Source of the DNA: CAYRTD01 sp964426915
GTDB lineage: Bacteria > Bacteroidota > Bacteroidia > Bacteroidales > GCA-2748055
Length of the DNA stretch: 64,000 nt
Assembly (NCBI GenBank): GCA_964426915.1
Contig: CAYRTD010000001.1
Span: 26,496 to 90,495, forward strand
Reading direction: 5' to 3'
In this document: positions 55,269 to 63,759 of the stretch, piece by piece
Numbering within the stretch: position 1 is the first letter of the stretch
Layout of the letters: the number at the start of each line of letters is the position of its first letter
Made by a program: the position numbers and the translations under genes
The notes under the pieces: generated by a model
Databases searched by the model: none
Told to the model about the DNA's origin: nothing
What the model saw: only the letters and a program-made list of their open reading frames with translations

Positions 55269-56630
55269 ATGATACGATTATTAATTATCGATGATGATTC
55301 ATATACCTGTAATCTCCTGGAGAATTACTTCCATCAGCTGGGGTATTATGTTGATACTGCTCTATCAGTGAATGAATCCGTTAAAAAGATCCAGACTACA
55401 GAGTTTGATGTGATTTTTTGTGATAACAGGTTGCCCGATGGAAATGGTTTGCAGATTTTGAAAAAAATAAAACTCCTGCAACCTGAAACTTATGTGATCA
55501 TGATCAGTGCATATTCGGATGTTCCCTCAGTTGTGGAATTAATGAAGGCAGGTGCTTATGATTATGTTATAAAACCACTTCAACTGGAAGAGTTATCGGT
55601 TCTGACCAGCCGTTTGATCCGGCAGAAAGAAAAACAGGATTCCTCTACACCTTTCAATGAAAAATTCATTATTGGAGAGAGTCAGAAGATGAAAGATATC
55701 ATGAAGCTTATTGATATCATTGCACCCACAGACTTTTCCGTATTAATTGAAGGAGAGACCGGCTCCGGTAAAGAGTATATTGCCCGTTCCATTCACCTTA
55801 AAAGCCCGCGAAAAAGTAAACCATTCATATCAATTGACTGTGGAGCTATACCTAAAGATATTGCCAACAGTGAATTGTTTGGTCATGTAATAGGTTCGTT
55901 TACTGGAGCCGTAAATAATAAAACCGGTGTTTTTGAACAGGCGAAAGGAGGAAGTATTTTCCTGGATGAGATCGGAAATCTGGATTATGATGTACAGATC
56001 AAACTGTTGAGAGCTATTCAGGAACGGACTATTACCAGGGTAGGAGGAGAAAAGATTATTAGTATTGATGTCCGGATCATTTCTGCATCAAATAGAAGCC
56101 TGGAGAAATATACCCGGACGAAAAGCTTCAGGGAAGATCTTTATCACAGGATAAATGAGTTCAAAATTAAAATACCTCCTCTCCGGGAAAGGGACGGGGA
56201 TATCCTCATTTTCGCCGGTCATTTCATGGAAAGCGCTAATAAAGATCTCAAAAAAAATGTTAAGCAATTTGATATTGAAGTTATAAGATTGCTCCAGTTG
56301 TATCCATGGCATGGTAATCTAAGAGAATTGAGAAATGCGATTAGACGTGCTGTTTTATTAGCAGAAGATGATACATTAACCATTGATTGTTTTCCTGAAG
56401 AAATCATAAAATTCCATTCCCCCGGTGCGAAAGCTGAAACATCGGATCGGGAAAATGACAATTCCCACTCCACCAACCTGAAAGAAGCTTCCAGCCAGTT
56501 TGAAAAACAGATTATACTCAATGCTCTGAAAGAAGTTAACTTTAATAAATCAAAGGCCGCTAAATTGCTGAATATTGACAGGAAAACCCTTTATAATAAG
56601 ATGAAGGAACTGGAGATTGATTATAAATAG
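55269..56630 (+). CDS. NtrC-type sigma-54-dependent response regulator
   Basis: The 453-residue protein has a receiver (phospho-acceptor Asp52, Lys102), an AAA+ domain with Walker A GETGSGKE (162-169), the sigma-54 contact loop GSFTGA (209-214) and Walker B FLDEIG (231-236), and a Fis-type HTH at the C-terminus (KSKAAKLLNIDRKTLYNK). The contact loop has Ser where nearly all relatives have Ala (GAFTGA). It activates RpoN-dependent promoters. No kinase is adjacent. Its TAG stop lies inside an R1 end. Confidence 0.95.
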   Translation: MIRLLIIDDDSYTCNLLENYFHQLGYYVDTALSVNESVKKIQTTEFDVIFCDNRLPDGNGLQILKKIKLLQPETYVIMISAYSDVPSVVELMKAGAYDYVIKPLQLEELSVLTSRLIRQKEKQDSSTPFNEKFIIGESQKMKDIMKLIDIIAPTDFSVLIEGETGSGKEYIARSIHLKSPRKSKPFISIDCGAIPKDIANSELFGHVIGSFTGAVNNKTGVFEQAKGGSIFLDEIGNLDYDVQIKLLRAIQERTITRVGGEKIISIDVRIISASNRSLEKYTRTKSFREDLYHRINEFKIKIPPLRERDGDILIFAGHFMESANKDLKKNVKQFDIEVIRLLQLYPWHGNLRELRNAIRRAVLLAEDDTLTIDCFPEEIIKFHSPGAKAETSDRENDNSHSTNLKEASSQFEKQIILNALKEVNFNKSKAAKLLNIDRKTLYNKMKELEIDYK

Positions 56631-56700
56631 TGTCTGTCCATAAAGTCGGGTGTCTGGATCATAATAGGGTGTCTGGAGTGTCCTGATACTTATTGTCCGT
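56625..56700. repeat. R1 end fragment overlapping a stop codon
   Basis: AAATAGTGTCTGTCCATAAA followed by GGGTGTCTGGATCATAAT reproduces the outer part of the full R1 copies, then diverges. The TAG stop of the NtrC-type gene (56628-56630) lies in its first six bases. Confidence 0.65.
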
Positions 56701-56907
56701 AACCTGTGCAATAAACTCTACAAGTGTGTGGGAATATTAATTCTCAACTTCGGAATAATTATACCATCTTCTTTATGTTTATGTCCTGTTAATATATTGC
56801 TGTAAACTTAAAAGCCAGAACAGTAGTTGTTTATGGCTGTTTATGCATTCCCTGCAAATTTGTGGCATGCTTTTGTTTATGAAATTTTATATCAATAGTA
56901 TAAAAAA

Positions 56908-57432
56908 ATGCAGGTCATGGGAATAAAGAAAGAGGATTTTTTTGCGCAGGCATCACCCGATCTTAGGGTGAAGGTAAATATCGGTATAACCTCCGAATAC
57001 AGGAAAAGTGTTGTCAAGGTCTTATCCACATTATTATCAGGTACTCAAATACTTTCCATAAAGACTTTCAGTTTTCATTGGAATATGAGGGGAGAATTAT
57101 CTGGATATTTAAGAAAGACAACAAAGGAACAATACGATGAACTCGTAAATGCAATGAACAATATGGCTGAACGTATACGAACGCTCGGATACAATGTGCC
57201 TGATACATACCAGCACGTTATGAGACTTTCAGAAATTGATAATTCCAGCGATGATCAGATCGTAATTATGAGCGAGCTAATAAGGGATCATGAGAAGTTA
57301 GCAAAATACATTCGTGAGCACCAGGAGGTAGTTAGAAAAGCAGAGGATCATGTGAGTTTCGAATTATTGATAAAGCGACTGGAAGTTCATGAAAAAAATG
57401 CCTGGATCTTTCGCAGCATACTCGAGCGATGA
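56908..57432 (+). CDS. Dps-like protein with degenerate ferroxidase site
   Basis: The 174-residue protein has the Dps four-helix pattern with HWNMRG (57-62), MAERIRTLGYNVP and the C-terminal HEKNAWIFRSILE. Aligned without gaps to Listeria innocua Dps, His31 and Glu62 are kept (His57, Glu88) but His43, Asp47 and Asp58 are replaced by Arg69, Lys73 and Asn84. Iron oxidation by the usual inter-subunit site is therefore unlikely. A shell-forming or DNA-protecting role may remain. It leads a block of stress and envelope genes on the same strand. Confidence 0.85.
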   Translation: MQVMGIKKEDFFAQASPDLRVKVNIGITSEYRKSVVKVLSTLLSGTQILSIKTFSFHWNMRGELSGYLRKTTKEQYDELVNAMNNMAERIRTLGYNVPDTYQHVMRLSEIDNSSDDQIVIMSELIRDHEKLAKYIREHQEVVRKAEDHVSFELLIKRLEVHEKNAWIFRSILER

Positions 57433-57817
57433 AATCACCCGGTATTAATTCCATCACATTTTCTTTTTGCAAACTCGATTTCGGTATGAAAGGTGGGGAA
57501 ATTCTTGCAGATATGCCTGAAAATACCGGAATGACTTTTAAAAATAAGAGATAATACTGTTTAGATTTCTTTTAATGTAAAATATGTGAACTTTTTCCCC
57601 TTTTGTAGAAAAATAGACCCGCTAGGCTCTGGTAATTCTTCAAAAGATATTATTCATTGTAATCTCTAAAGCCTTGTACGCGAACAGTTAATGAAGATTG
57701 TCATAAGTTTTGGCAGGGTTTTTAGTTATTAAAAGGAAAAGAAATTCAGATATTCTTATTAAGAAGTATTTAAAATTTTCTAAAAAAAACTTTTAAGTAA
57801 CTAATATTAATAATGTT
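57433..57817. other. Intergenic region with no gene seen
   Basis: These 385 AT-rich bases separate the Dps-like and OmpA-family genes. No repeat copy, strong hairpin or promoter match was recognised. Confidence 0.5.
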
Positions 57818-58495
57818 ATGAAATCCTACAGAAAAAATTACAGTGTTAATCTTGTCATTATCCTATTTGTCTTTAGTATTCTTTCAGGTTGTGGCGCTTC
57901 ACGAACAATGCAAGGCGGAGCTATTGGATCTGGCGTTGGAGGAGCTGTTGGAGGTGCAATTGGCAGTCAGTCTGACAATACTGCTGAAGGAGCAATTTTG
58001 GGTGCAATGATCGGTGGAGCCGCCGGAGCTCTCATAGGCAATTACATGGATAAACAAGCAAGGGAATTAAGTGAGGATTTGCAAAATGCTGAAGTGGAAA
58101 GAATCGGAGAAGGAATCAAAATTACTTTTGACTCTGGGATTCTTTTCGATTTCGATTCAAATAACCTAAGACCCGCCTCTCAGGAAAACCTTCAGGAACT
58201 CGCCGAAACCTTAAAAGAATACGACGATACACAAGTCCTTATAGAAGGGCATACGGATAGTATTGGGGATGAGGAATATAACATGGAGCTTTCAGTTGAA
58301 AGAGCTGAATCGGTGTCAACATACCTTAAAAGTCTTGATATTAAAAGGAAAAGGTTAATAACCAAAGGTTATGGAGAATTGCAGCCTGTTGCCGATAATG
58401 ATTCTGAAGAAGGTCGTCAGAAAAACCGCCGTGTGGAAATAGCCATATATGCAAATGACGAGTTAAAGGAGGCGGCAAAAGAAGGTAGATTATAG
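57818..58495 (+). CDS. OmpA-family lipoprotein with glycine zipper
   Basis: The 225-residue lipoprotein has lipobox LSGC (Cys25), a glycine-zipper segment (about 32-85; GSGVGGAVGGAIG and MIGGAAGALIGNYMD) that can insert into or span the membrane, and a C-terminal OmpA peptidoglycan-binding domain with FDFDSNNLRP, IEGHTDSIGDEEYN and KNRRVEI. It anchors the outer membrane to the cell wall. The layout is that of YiaD-like proteins. It is 48 bp upstream of a barrel gene. Confidence 0.94.
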   Translation: MKSYRKNYSVNLVIILFVFSILSGCGASRTMQGGAIGSGVGGAVGGAIGSQSDNTAEGAILGAMIGGAAGALIGNYMDKQARELSEDLQNAEVERIGEGIKITFDSGILFDFDSNNLRPASQENLQELAETLKEYDDTQVLIEGHTDSIGDEEYNMELSVERAESVSTYLKSLDIKRKRLITKGYGELQPVADNDSEEGRQKNRRVEIAIYANDELKEAAKEGRL

Positions 58496-58543
58496 GCCCG
58501 TATTTTAAGAGAATTATTTATCGAACCAATAAATATATACATT

Positions 58544-59203
58544 ATGAATATAAAAACTAATTATGTGAGAAATTCACTAACCAGTTTAATGATAGTTTTA
58601 CTTTCACTTATGAATCTGCAGGCCCAGAATACCTGGGGAGTGAAAGGGGGATTGAACCTTGCAACCATGACCATTGAGGATGCAGATGACAGTAATATTA
58701 TTCCTGGCTTTCATGCTGGTTTATGGGGGGAGTTAATGGTATCTGAAAAGTTCTCTTTGCAACCGGAGATGCACTATAGTACAAAAGGAGTCAAAGCAAC
58801 TTACGATTCCGATTTCCTGAATATTGATATTGCGGATGGAGAAACGACTCTAAATACCAGTTATATTGACATTCCGGTATACTTTAAATATAGTCTTGCT
58901 GAAGATTTTAATTTTCATCTGGGGCCTTATTTAGGGATACTTATAGAGGCTAAATATGAAACGAATAATGAAATCCTTAATTTTATAAATATTGATGATG
59001 CTGATCAGATAGACAGGGAAGAATTCAATAATTTAGATTATGGAATATCTGCCGGAATAGGTTTTGAATTTGAACCTTTAATATTTGGATTTAATTATAA
59101 CCTGGGTTTGAATCCGGTAGCCAAAGAAAATGAAGCGATGGAAAATTTACTTGGGGACGCTAAAAACAAGGTTATTCAAATTTATCTGGGCTTTTCTTTT
59201 TAA
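58544..59203 (+). CDS. Outer-membrane beta-barrel protein (PorT/OMP_b-brl type)
   Basis: The 219-residue protein has a signal peptide ending LQAQ, then GVKGGLNLATM, PGFHAGLWGELMVSEKFSLQPEM and FGFNYNLGLNPVA, which are characteristic of the small eight-strand barrel family common in Bacteroidota, ending in an aromatic GFSF. Function is unknown; related proteins include PorT and many general envelope proteins. It lies in the stress cluster and may share a transcript with the OmpA-family gene. Confidence 0.88.
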   Translation: MNIKTNYVRNSLTSLMIVLLSLMNLQAQNTWGVKGGLNLATMTIEDADDSNIIPGFHAGLWGELMVSEKFSLQPEMHYSTKGVKATYDSDFLNIDIADGETTLNTSYIDIPVYFKYSLAEDFNFHLGPYLGILIEAKYETNNEILNFINIDDADQIDREEFNNLDYGISAGIGFEFEPLIFGFNYNLGLNPVAKENEAMENLLGDAKNKVIQIYLGFSF

Positions 59204-59238
59204 AAAGTTAGTTATATTATTCACTAAAATTTATTATT

Positions 59239-59406
59239 ATGTTACGTTGGGTTATTACTTTTCTGGTTATTGCACTAATTGCAGCACTTTTTGGTTTTGG
59301 AAATATAGCGGAAGGTGCAGCTTCAATTGCCAAAATTTTGTTTTATATTTTCCTTGTACTTTTTGTTATTAGTTTGATTGCTGGGGGAGTGCGTGGATTT
59401 AAATAG
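59239..59406 (+). CDS. DUF1328 family small membrane protein (YtjA-like)
   Basis: This 55-residue protein, MLRWVITFLVIALIAALFGF followed by GNIAEGAASIAKILFYIF and ending AGGVRGFK, has two transmembrane helices and matches DUF1328 in length and in the GxA(E)GAAxIAKILF core. Members are often near stress genes in many bacteria; the role is unknown. It starts 35 bp after the barrel gene. The stop TAG lies inside the first bases of R1 copy B. Confidence 0.88.
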   Translation: MLRWVITFLVIALIAALFGFGNIAEGAASIAKILFYIFLVLFVISLIAGGVRGFK

Positions 59407-59583
59407 TGTCTGTCCATAATGTCCGATATCTGCGTTATGCTCGCCGGAAAAATGCTCATTTACATCAGTAAACTCCGCTTTTTCCGGCTTGTGCCTCCGC
59501 TAAAGCTTCAGCGACACGCGGTCGCAAGCCTTGATCTCGAACATTATGATCCAGACACCCGACTCTATTGACGGACACTAAAT
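59401..59583. repeat. R1 repeat, full-length copy B (inverted relative to copy A)
   Basis: This 183-bp unit starts AAATAGTGTCTGTCCATAAT and ends CTATTGACGGACACTAAAT. It is the reverse complement of 1381-1561 apart from about five substitutions seen by eye. Its first six bases contain the TAG stop of the DUF1328 gene. Confidence 0.88.
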
Positions 59584-59620
59584 AGTGTTTGTACGATTGC
59601 AGTTGTTGCACTGAAAAAAG

Positions 59621-59788
59621 GAGGCTGTCTAAAAAGTATTTTTTAATTTTAGGTTACTTACAAATTGAAAGCATTCCTCTGTTTGCCCCACCCAGACCAC
59701 CTTGGGGAGGGTTTGGCTGGGGTAAGAAGGAAGAATGCTTTCAGATTGTAAGTTCTTTTAAAATGATTATTACTTTTTAGACACGCTC
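59621..59788. repeat. R2 repeat, full-length copy (168-bp palindrome)
   Basis: The unit starts GAGGCTGTCTAAAAAGTATT and ends ATTACTTTTTAGACACGCTC. The arms pair inward through CTTACAAATTGAAAGCATTC against GAATGCTTTCAGATTGTAAG, with a G/C-rich tip CCACCCAGACC-loop-GGGTTTGGCTGG. It lies 37 bp after R1 copy B, so the two families are side by side here. Confidence 0.85.
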
Positions 59789-59956
59789 TTCTTCGCTAAT
59801 TGACCGAATATTGCAAATATATCACCATGTGCTTGCCAGGAAGAATGGAAGTAAAAACAGGAATAATTCTTATATTTTATTTCAGATATCCTTAACTTGC
59901 AGTGGCAAAAAAAAATATTATCTAACGATTAAATTCGGTTTTTATCTGCTATACGA

Positions 59957-61066
59957 ATGAAAACACACAGTACCTCCATCCGATTAGCACTTTTTTTATT
60001 AATTACTGTCCTGTTTATTTATGCTATTATAGTTGCCAGGAATTTTCTTTATCCTATTGTTTTTGGTGCATTGTTCTCTTACCTACTTTTCCCGATTGTT
60101 AATTTTCTTGAAAAAAACAAATTCCCCCGTATACTGGCCATAATTTTTGCCATACTGTTGGCCCTCTCAATTATCGGTGGGATATTTATGCTTTTTTTTC
60201 AGCAATTTTCAAATATGTTCGATGATCTGAATGCCTTGAAGAAATCTGCAAATAATAATATTGAATCTTTACAGACCAACCTGGAAAATTTTTTAGGACT
60301 CGCAAATGACAGAATAGAAATATTTTTGAAAGATCAGGTAAATCAAATTTTCAGCAGTGAAAACATAAGCAAAATATTTTCTGCTACAACCGGCACAATT
60401 GTGAGAATACTTATTTTACCGGTATATGTATTTCTGTTTCTTTTTTACCGGACAAAATTTGCCTATTTCATTCTCAAGATAGTTGAAAGCGAAAATAAAG
60501 AAAATGCTATAAATATTTTGCGTGATATCTCTACAGTTGCCGCACGTTATATGGGTGGGGTGTCTATCGTTGTTCTTATTTTATGCATTATAAATTCTAC
60601 GGGTCTGTTGATTATTGGAGTCGAGTATGCAATACTTCTTGGTATAATATCAGCTTTTTTTAATTTTATTCCTTATTTCGGAACGTTAATGGGCGGCTCC
60701 GTCCCCTTCCTTTTCGTTCTCTTGACCACTGATGAGCCTTTGTATTTTGGTATCAGGGTAGCTCTTTTTTTTATTGTTGTTCAATTTACTGAGAATAATA
60801 TATTGACTCCTAATATTGTTGGCGGGAATGTGAAGATTAATCCTTTTTTTATTATTATCGGACTTGTTGCCGGTGCTACTGTATGGGGGATTCCGGGTAT
60901 GCTTGTCATAGTGCCCTTCCTTGCTGTTGCACGTATCATTTTTATGAATGTAGAGAGTCTTCAGCCTTATGCTTTTCTTATTGGTCCACGAGGAACCCAG
61001 AAACATTCACTTAGGCTTAGAAAGCTCCGATCATTTTTAAATTCATTAATAAAAAAGAATAAATAA
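59957..61066 (+). CDS. AI-2E family transporter (PerM/UPF0118)
   Basis: The 369-residue protein has about eight transmembrane helices, a long amphipathic segment (about 85-130) and the family block PYFGTLMGGSVPFLF, then QFTENNILTPNIVGGNVKINPFFIIIGLVAGATVWGI. Members have been linked to Na+/H+ antiport or export of signal molecules, without agreement. It lies in the stress cluster, which suggests a role in ion or osmotic balance; that is inference. Confidence 0.94.
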   Translation: MKTHSTSIRLALFLLITVLFIYAIIVARNFLYPIVFGALFSYLLFPIVNFLEKNKFPRILAIIFAILLALSIIGGIFMLFFQQFSNMFDDLNALKKSANNNIESLQTNLENFLGLANDRIEIFLKDQVNQIFSSENISKIFSATTGTIVRILILPVYVFLFLFYRTKFAYFILKIVESENKENAINILRDISTVAARYMGGVSIVVLILCIINSTGLLIIGVEYAILLGIISAFFNFIPYFGTLMGGSVPFLFVLLTTDEPLYFGIRVALFFIVVQFTENNILTPNIVGGNVKINPFFIIIGLVAGATVWGIPGMLVIVPFLAVARIIFMNVESLQPYAFLIGPRGTQKHSLRLRKLRSFLNSLIKKNK

Positions 61067-61168
61067 TTGAGAAGGAAAAAAAACAACTATACCAAAACTA
61101 TTTTAATTTGCCTTTGTTAGATAAATAGATAATAACACGATTTTTTCATTTTTTAAACAATAGAAATT

Positions 61169-61528
61169 ATGGCCAATAAAACAACAAACGCTATTTTAGG
61201 ATTTTTAGCAGGTGCTGCTGCCGGTACAATCGCAGGTATTCTTATTGCACCGGATAAAGGCTCCAAAACGAGGAAAAAAATCAAAAAACAGGCTAAAAAA
61301 GCCTCTGATGAATTCAAAGGCAATCTCGATGAACGGGTTGATGATTTAAGAAGCTATTTCACTGAATTTGTTGATGATGTGAAGGGCCGGTTTAATGAAT
61401 TGGAGAAGGATGTGAAAGAAAAAGCAAAAGAAACAACAAAAAAGGCCACCGAGGCTGCTGAAAAAGCAAAAGAAACAGCAAAAAAAGCCAACGAAGCTGC
61501 CGAAAAAGCAGCCAAAACCAATAAATAA
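61169..61528 (+). CDS. YtxH-domain protein with KAKETAKKA repeats
   Basis: The 119-residue protein has an N-terminal glycine-rich helix (AILGFLAGAAAGTIAGILIAP) then the YtxH pattern PDKGSKTRKKI and a long charged helix. The C-terminus is a run of Lys/Glu/Ala repeats (KAKETTKKATEAAEKAKETA) like stress-related LEA/apolipoprotein helices. YtxH proteins are general stress proteins of unknown mechanism. It is 3 bp before the next gene, so operonic. Confidence 0.92.
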   Translation: MANKTTNAILGFLAGAAAGTIAGILIAPDKGSKTRKKIKKQAKKASDEFKGNLDERVDDLRSYFTEFVDDVKGRFNELEKDVKEKAKETTKKATEAAEKAKETAKKANEAAEKAAKTNK

Positions 61529-61531
61529 CCT

Positions 61532-61900
61532 ATGAAGAATCGATCATTAGTCGAGAATATATCTGAACTTAATGATGTAATCAAGAGCTTTATTGAGGCA
61601 AGACTGGACATCTGGAAGCTCACTCTTCTTCAAAAAGTTACCAGATTGGGTACTTATCTGCTTTCAACCATCATAATTGCTATAATAATTCTGCTGGTTA
61701 TAGTATTACTCACATTTGCATTTACACAATGGTATAGCATTACCTATGGTACGCTATCCGAAGCCTACCTAATTGCTGCCGGTTTTTACATTGTACTTGC
61801 AGTGGTTGTATACTTTCTCAGGAAAAGTTTGTTCTCAAACATGATGGTTAGGAACATTGCTTCTATAATATTTTCGGATGAAGACGAAGAAAATGATTAA
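61532..61900 (+). CDS. Holin-superfamily-like two-helix membrane protein
   Basis: The 122-residue protein has an amphipathic N-terminus (about 1-35), two transmembrane helices (about 42-68 and 80-100) and an acidic C-terminus (SDEDEEND). This matches the Phage_holin_3_6-type layout that is widespread beside YtxH genes in non-phage settings. It likely shapes or supports the membrane under stress; there is no lysis gene near. It is 2 bp before the following gene. Confidence 0.85.
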   Translation: MKNRSLVENISELNDVIKSFIEARLDIWKLTLLQKVTRLGTYLLSTIIIAIIILLVIVLLTFAFTQWYSITYGTLSEAYLIAAGFYIVLAVVVYFLRKSLFSNMMVRNIASIIFSDEDEEND

Positions 61901-61902
61901 TT

Positions 61903-62133
61903 ATGAGTAAGGCTGTTAAAATACGTAATGTCAAGATTAAAACTGTAGATGACCTGAAACATGCCAAGGAGTTGTTCAGGTATGAAGCTAAAGTGAATGA
62001 ACAGGCTTTACTCTCCGGATTCAGTCATTTTGGTGAATTGATGAGAATTTCTGCCCGTAGTTCAATGGAACATTATGGAAGGAAAATTTTGATTCATGCA
62101 CTTTTAAGGCTTTTGAAATCCCGGAGGAAATAA
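61903..62133 (+). CDS. Small basic hypothetical protein of the stress cluster
   Basis: The 76-residue cytoplasmic protein is basic, with ALLSGFSHFGELMRISARSS in the middle and KSRRK at the end. No family is recognised. It is the last of three tightly packed genes (YtxH, holin-like, this), which suggests a joint function at the inner membrane. Short length makes it hard to place; the gene is accepted because of the 2-bp spacing and codon use like its neighbours. Confidence 0.7.
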   Translation: MSKAVKIRNVKIKTVDDLKHAKELFRYEAKVNEQALLSGFSHFGELMRISARSSMEHYGRKILIHALLRLLKSRRK

Positions 62134-62257
62134 TTTATCATTCATTGTTTTATTAATGATGGTGTCTTGTTCATTCTGTTTTCCTGGTTCTTGCAGGATA
62201 ATACCAAAATGAACAGGTTAACCATCATTTTATATATTCGTATAAATAACCGTATCA

Positions 62258-63226
62258 ATGCCTATCTGGATTAGACTGATCCTTTTAGTACTTATACTTT
62301 TTACACTGGCTTCATACATTGATAAAAAGGCATGGTGGATTCGTGTATTCGACTTTCCACGTTTACAGATTGCATTCCTGATTGTGATTTTCATTATAGT
62401 TGCCTTCTTTTATTCTCCAGCCTTTAACTGGATAGACTTTTCATTGCTTGTAATTGCTATTTTGGCACTTTCCTTTCAATCTGTTTATATATTTCCTTAT
62501 TTGCCATTGGCACAAAAGGAGGTTTTACATACTACGGAAGATGATCCCGGTGATAGCCTTACTTTGATTGTTTCAAATGTGCGAATGCAGAACAAAGAAT
62601 ACGGAAAACTTATTGAGTTGGTTAAAAATTATAAGCCCGATATTTTGATAACAGTTGAAACAAGTCACTGGTGGAAGGACCGATTAGCTGCACTTGAGGA
62701 AGTGTTTCCTTTTCATTTTTACCATCCCCTTGAAAATACATATGGTATGCTTTTATTTTCAAGAATCCCTTTGATAAAACCTGAGGTGAAATTTCTGGTG
62801 CAGGATGAGGTTCCATCCATTCATACGAAAGTGAGATTCAATGATTCAAGTATAAATCTTATTTGTGTGCATCCCAAACCACCTGCTCCGGGAGAGGCTG
62901 ATACTTCTGTTCCGAGAGACCGTGAATTAATGAAACTGGCACGCGAGATAAGAAGCGATAGAGAAGCTTATATAATTGCCGGTGATTTTAATGATGTGGC
63001 CTGGTCCGACACCACCACCAGATTCCAGCGCAAAAGTGAAATGCTTGATCCAAGGAAAGGACGGGGTTTTTTTAGTACTTACAATGCAAATATTCCTTTC
63101 TTACGATTTCCTCTCGATCATTTCTTCTTTACACGGCAGTTTAGATTAATAGATATGCAAAAACTTCCGGATATTGGGTCCGATCATTTTCCCATAATGG
63201 TGAAAGTAGAACTTAATGACGCTTAA
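62258..63226 (+). CDS. Membrane-anchored endonuclease/exonuclease/phosphatase (EEP) protein
   Basis: The 322-residue protein has three transmembrane helices (about 5-85), then an EEP domain with SNVRMQNKEY (Asn), VETSHWW (metal Glu), VHPKPPAPGE (His), GDFNDVAWS and the C-terminal GSDHFPI. It should act outside the cytoplasm on phosphodiesters, lipids or nucleic acids. The fusion of three N-terminal helices to EEP is common in Bacteroidota and proteobacteria. The substrate is unknown. Confidence 0.93.
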   Translation: MPIWIRLILLVLILFTLASYIDKKAWWIRVFDFPRLQIAFLIVIFIIVAFFYSPAFNWIDFSLLVIAILALSFQSVYIFPYLPLAQKEVLHTTEDDPGDSLTLIVSNVRMQNKEYGKLIELVKNYKPDILITVETSHWWKDRLAALEEVFPFHFYHPLENTYGMLLFSRIPLIKPEVKFLVQDEVPSIHTKVRFNDSSINLICVHPKPPAPGEADTSVPRDRELMKLAREIRSDREAYIIAGDFNDVAWSDTTTRFQRKSEMLDPRKGRGFFSTYNANIPFLRFPLDHFFFTRQFRLIDMQKLPDIGSDHFPIMVKVELNDA

Positions 63227-63759
63227 AATAAATTACTTACGGAATGTTTATTATTTTGCCCAAATTATGTTAAATCCCGGTTAATTTATGAGTAACCAGA
63301 ATTCTCCGGTTAGAGTAGGTTCAATTGAAGTATTTACCGCCCTAATTGTTAAGGGGTCTGAAATGAATGCATTTGATTATTATCATTTTCAATTTTGACT
63401 TCCCTGGGTTTGTTATTTGAGGTGTGGTTTTCGTCTCCCTGATTAAATTCAGTCCCGGCAATCCTGCCAGGAAAGATTGAAATACTTTGTATTTCATTGC
63501 ATGTCTGATTTCTCATTAGTATGATATCATTAATAGGTATTATACAATAAGGAAAGTCTGATGAATTAGCTCTACACTTTTAAGATTTTTTTCCACAATT
63601 ATAATATTTTGGGTTTACGAAGGAAATGTGTGTAAGTGTCAGTAATACAGATGAAAACGTCAATTGTTATATAGTTTGGGTAACTGTTAATACAAAGCTG
63701 TTTGATTTTTGCCATATAAACTTTTGTATAGCGTAGATCTGAAGGTAAAAGAATTTCTA
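63227..63759. other. Intergenic region with no gene seen
   Basis: This 533-base AT-rich stretch upstream of the MlaE-like gene shows no frame, repeat copy or strong hairpin. A TTTTG sequence near 63725 could be part of a promoter but the element is not complete. Confidence 0.5.

Noticed and set aside
61532..61900. Holin-like gene as a sign of prophage
   Set aside because: No other phage gene nearby; the family is common beside YtxH in ordinary chromosomes.
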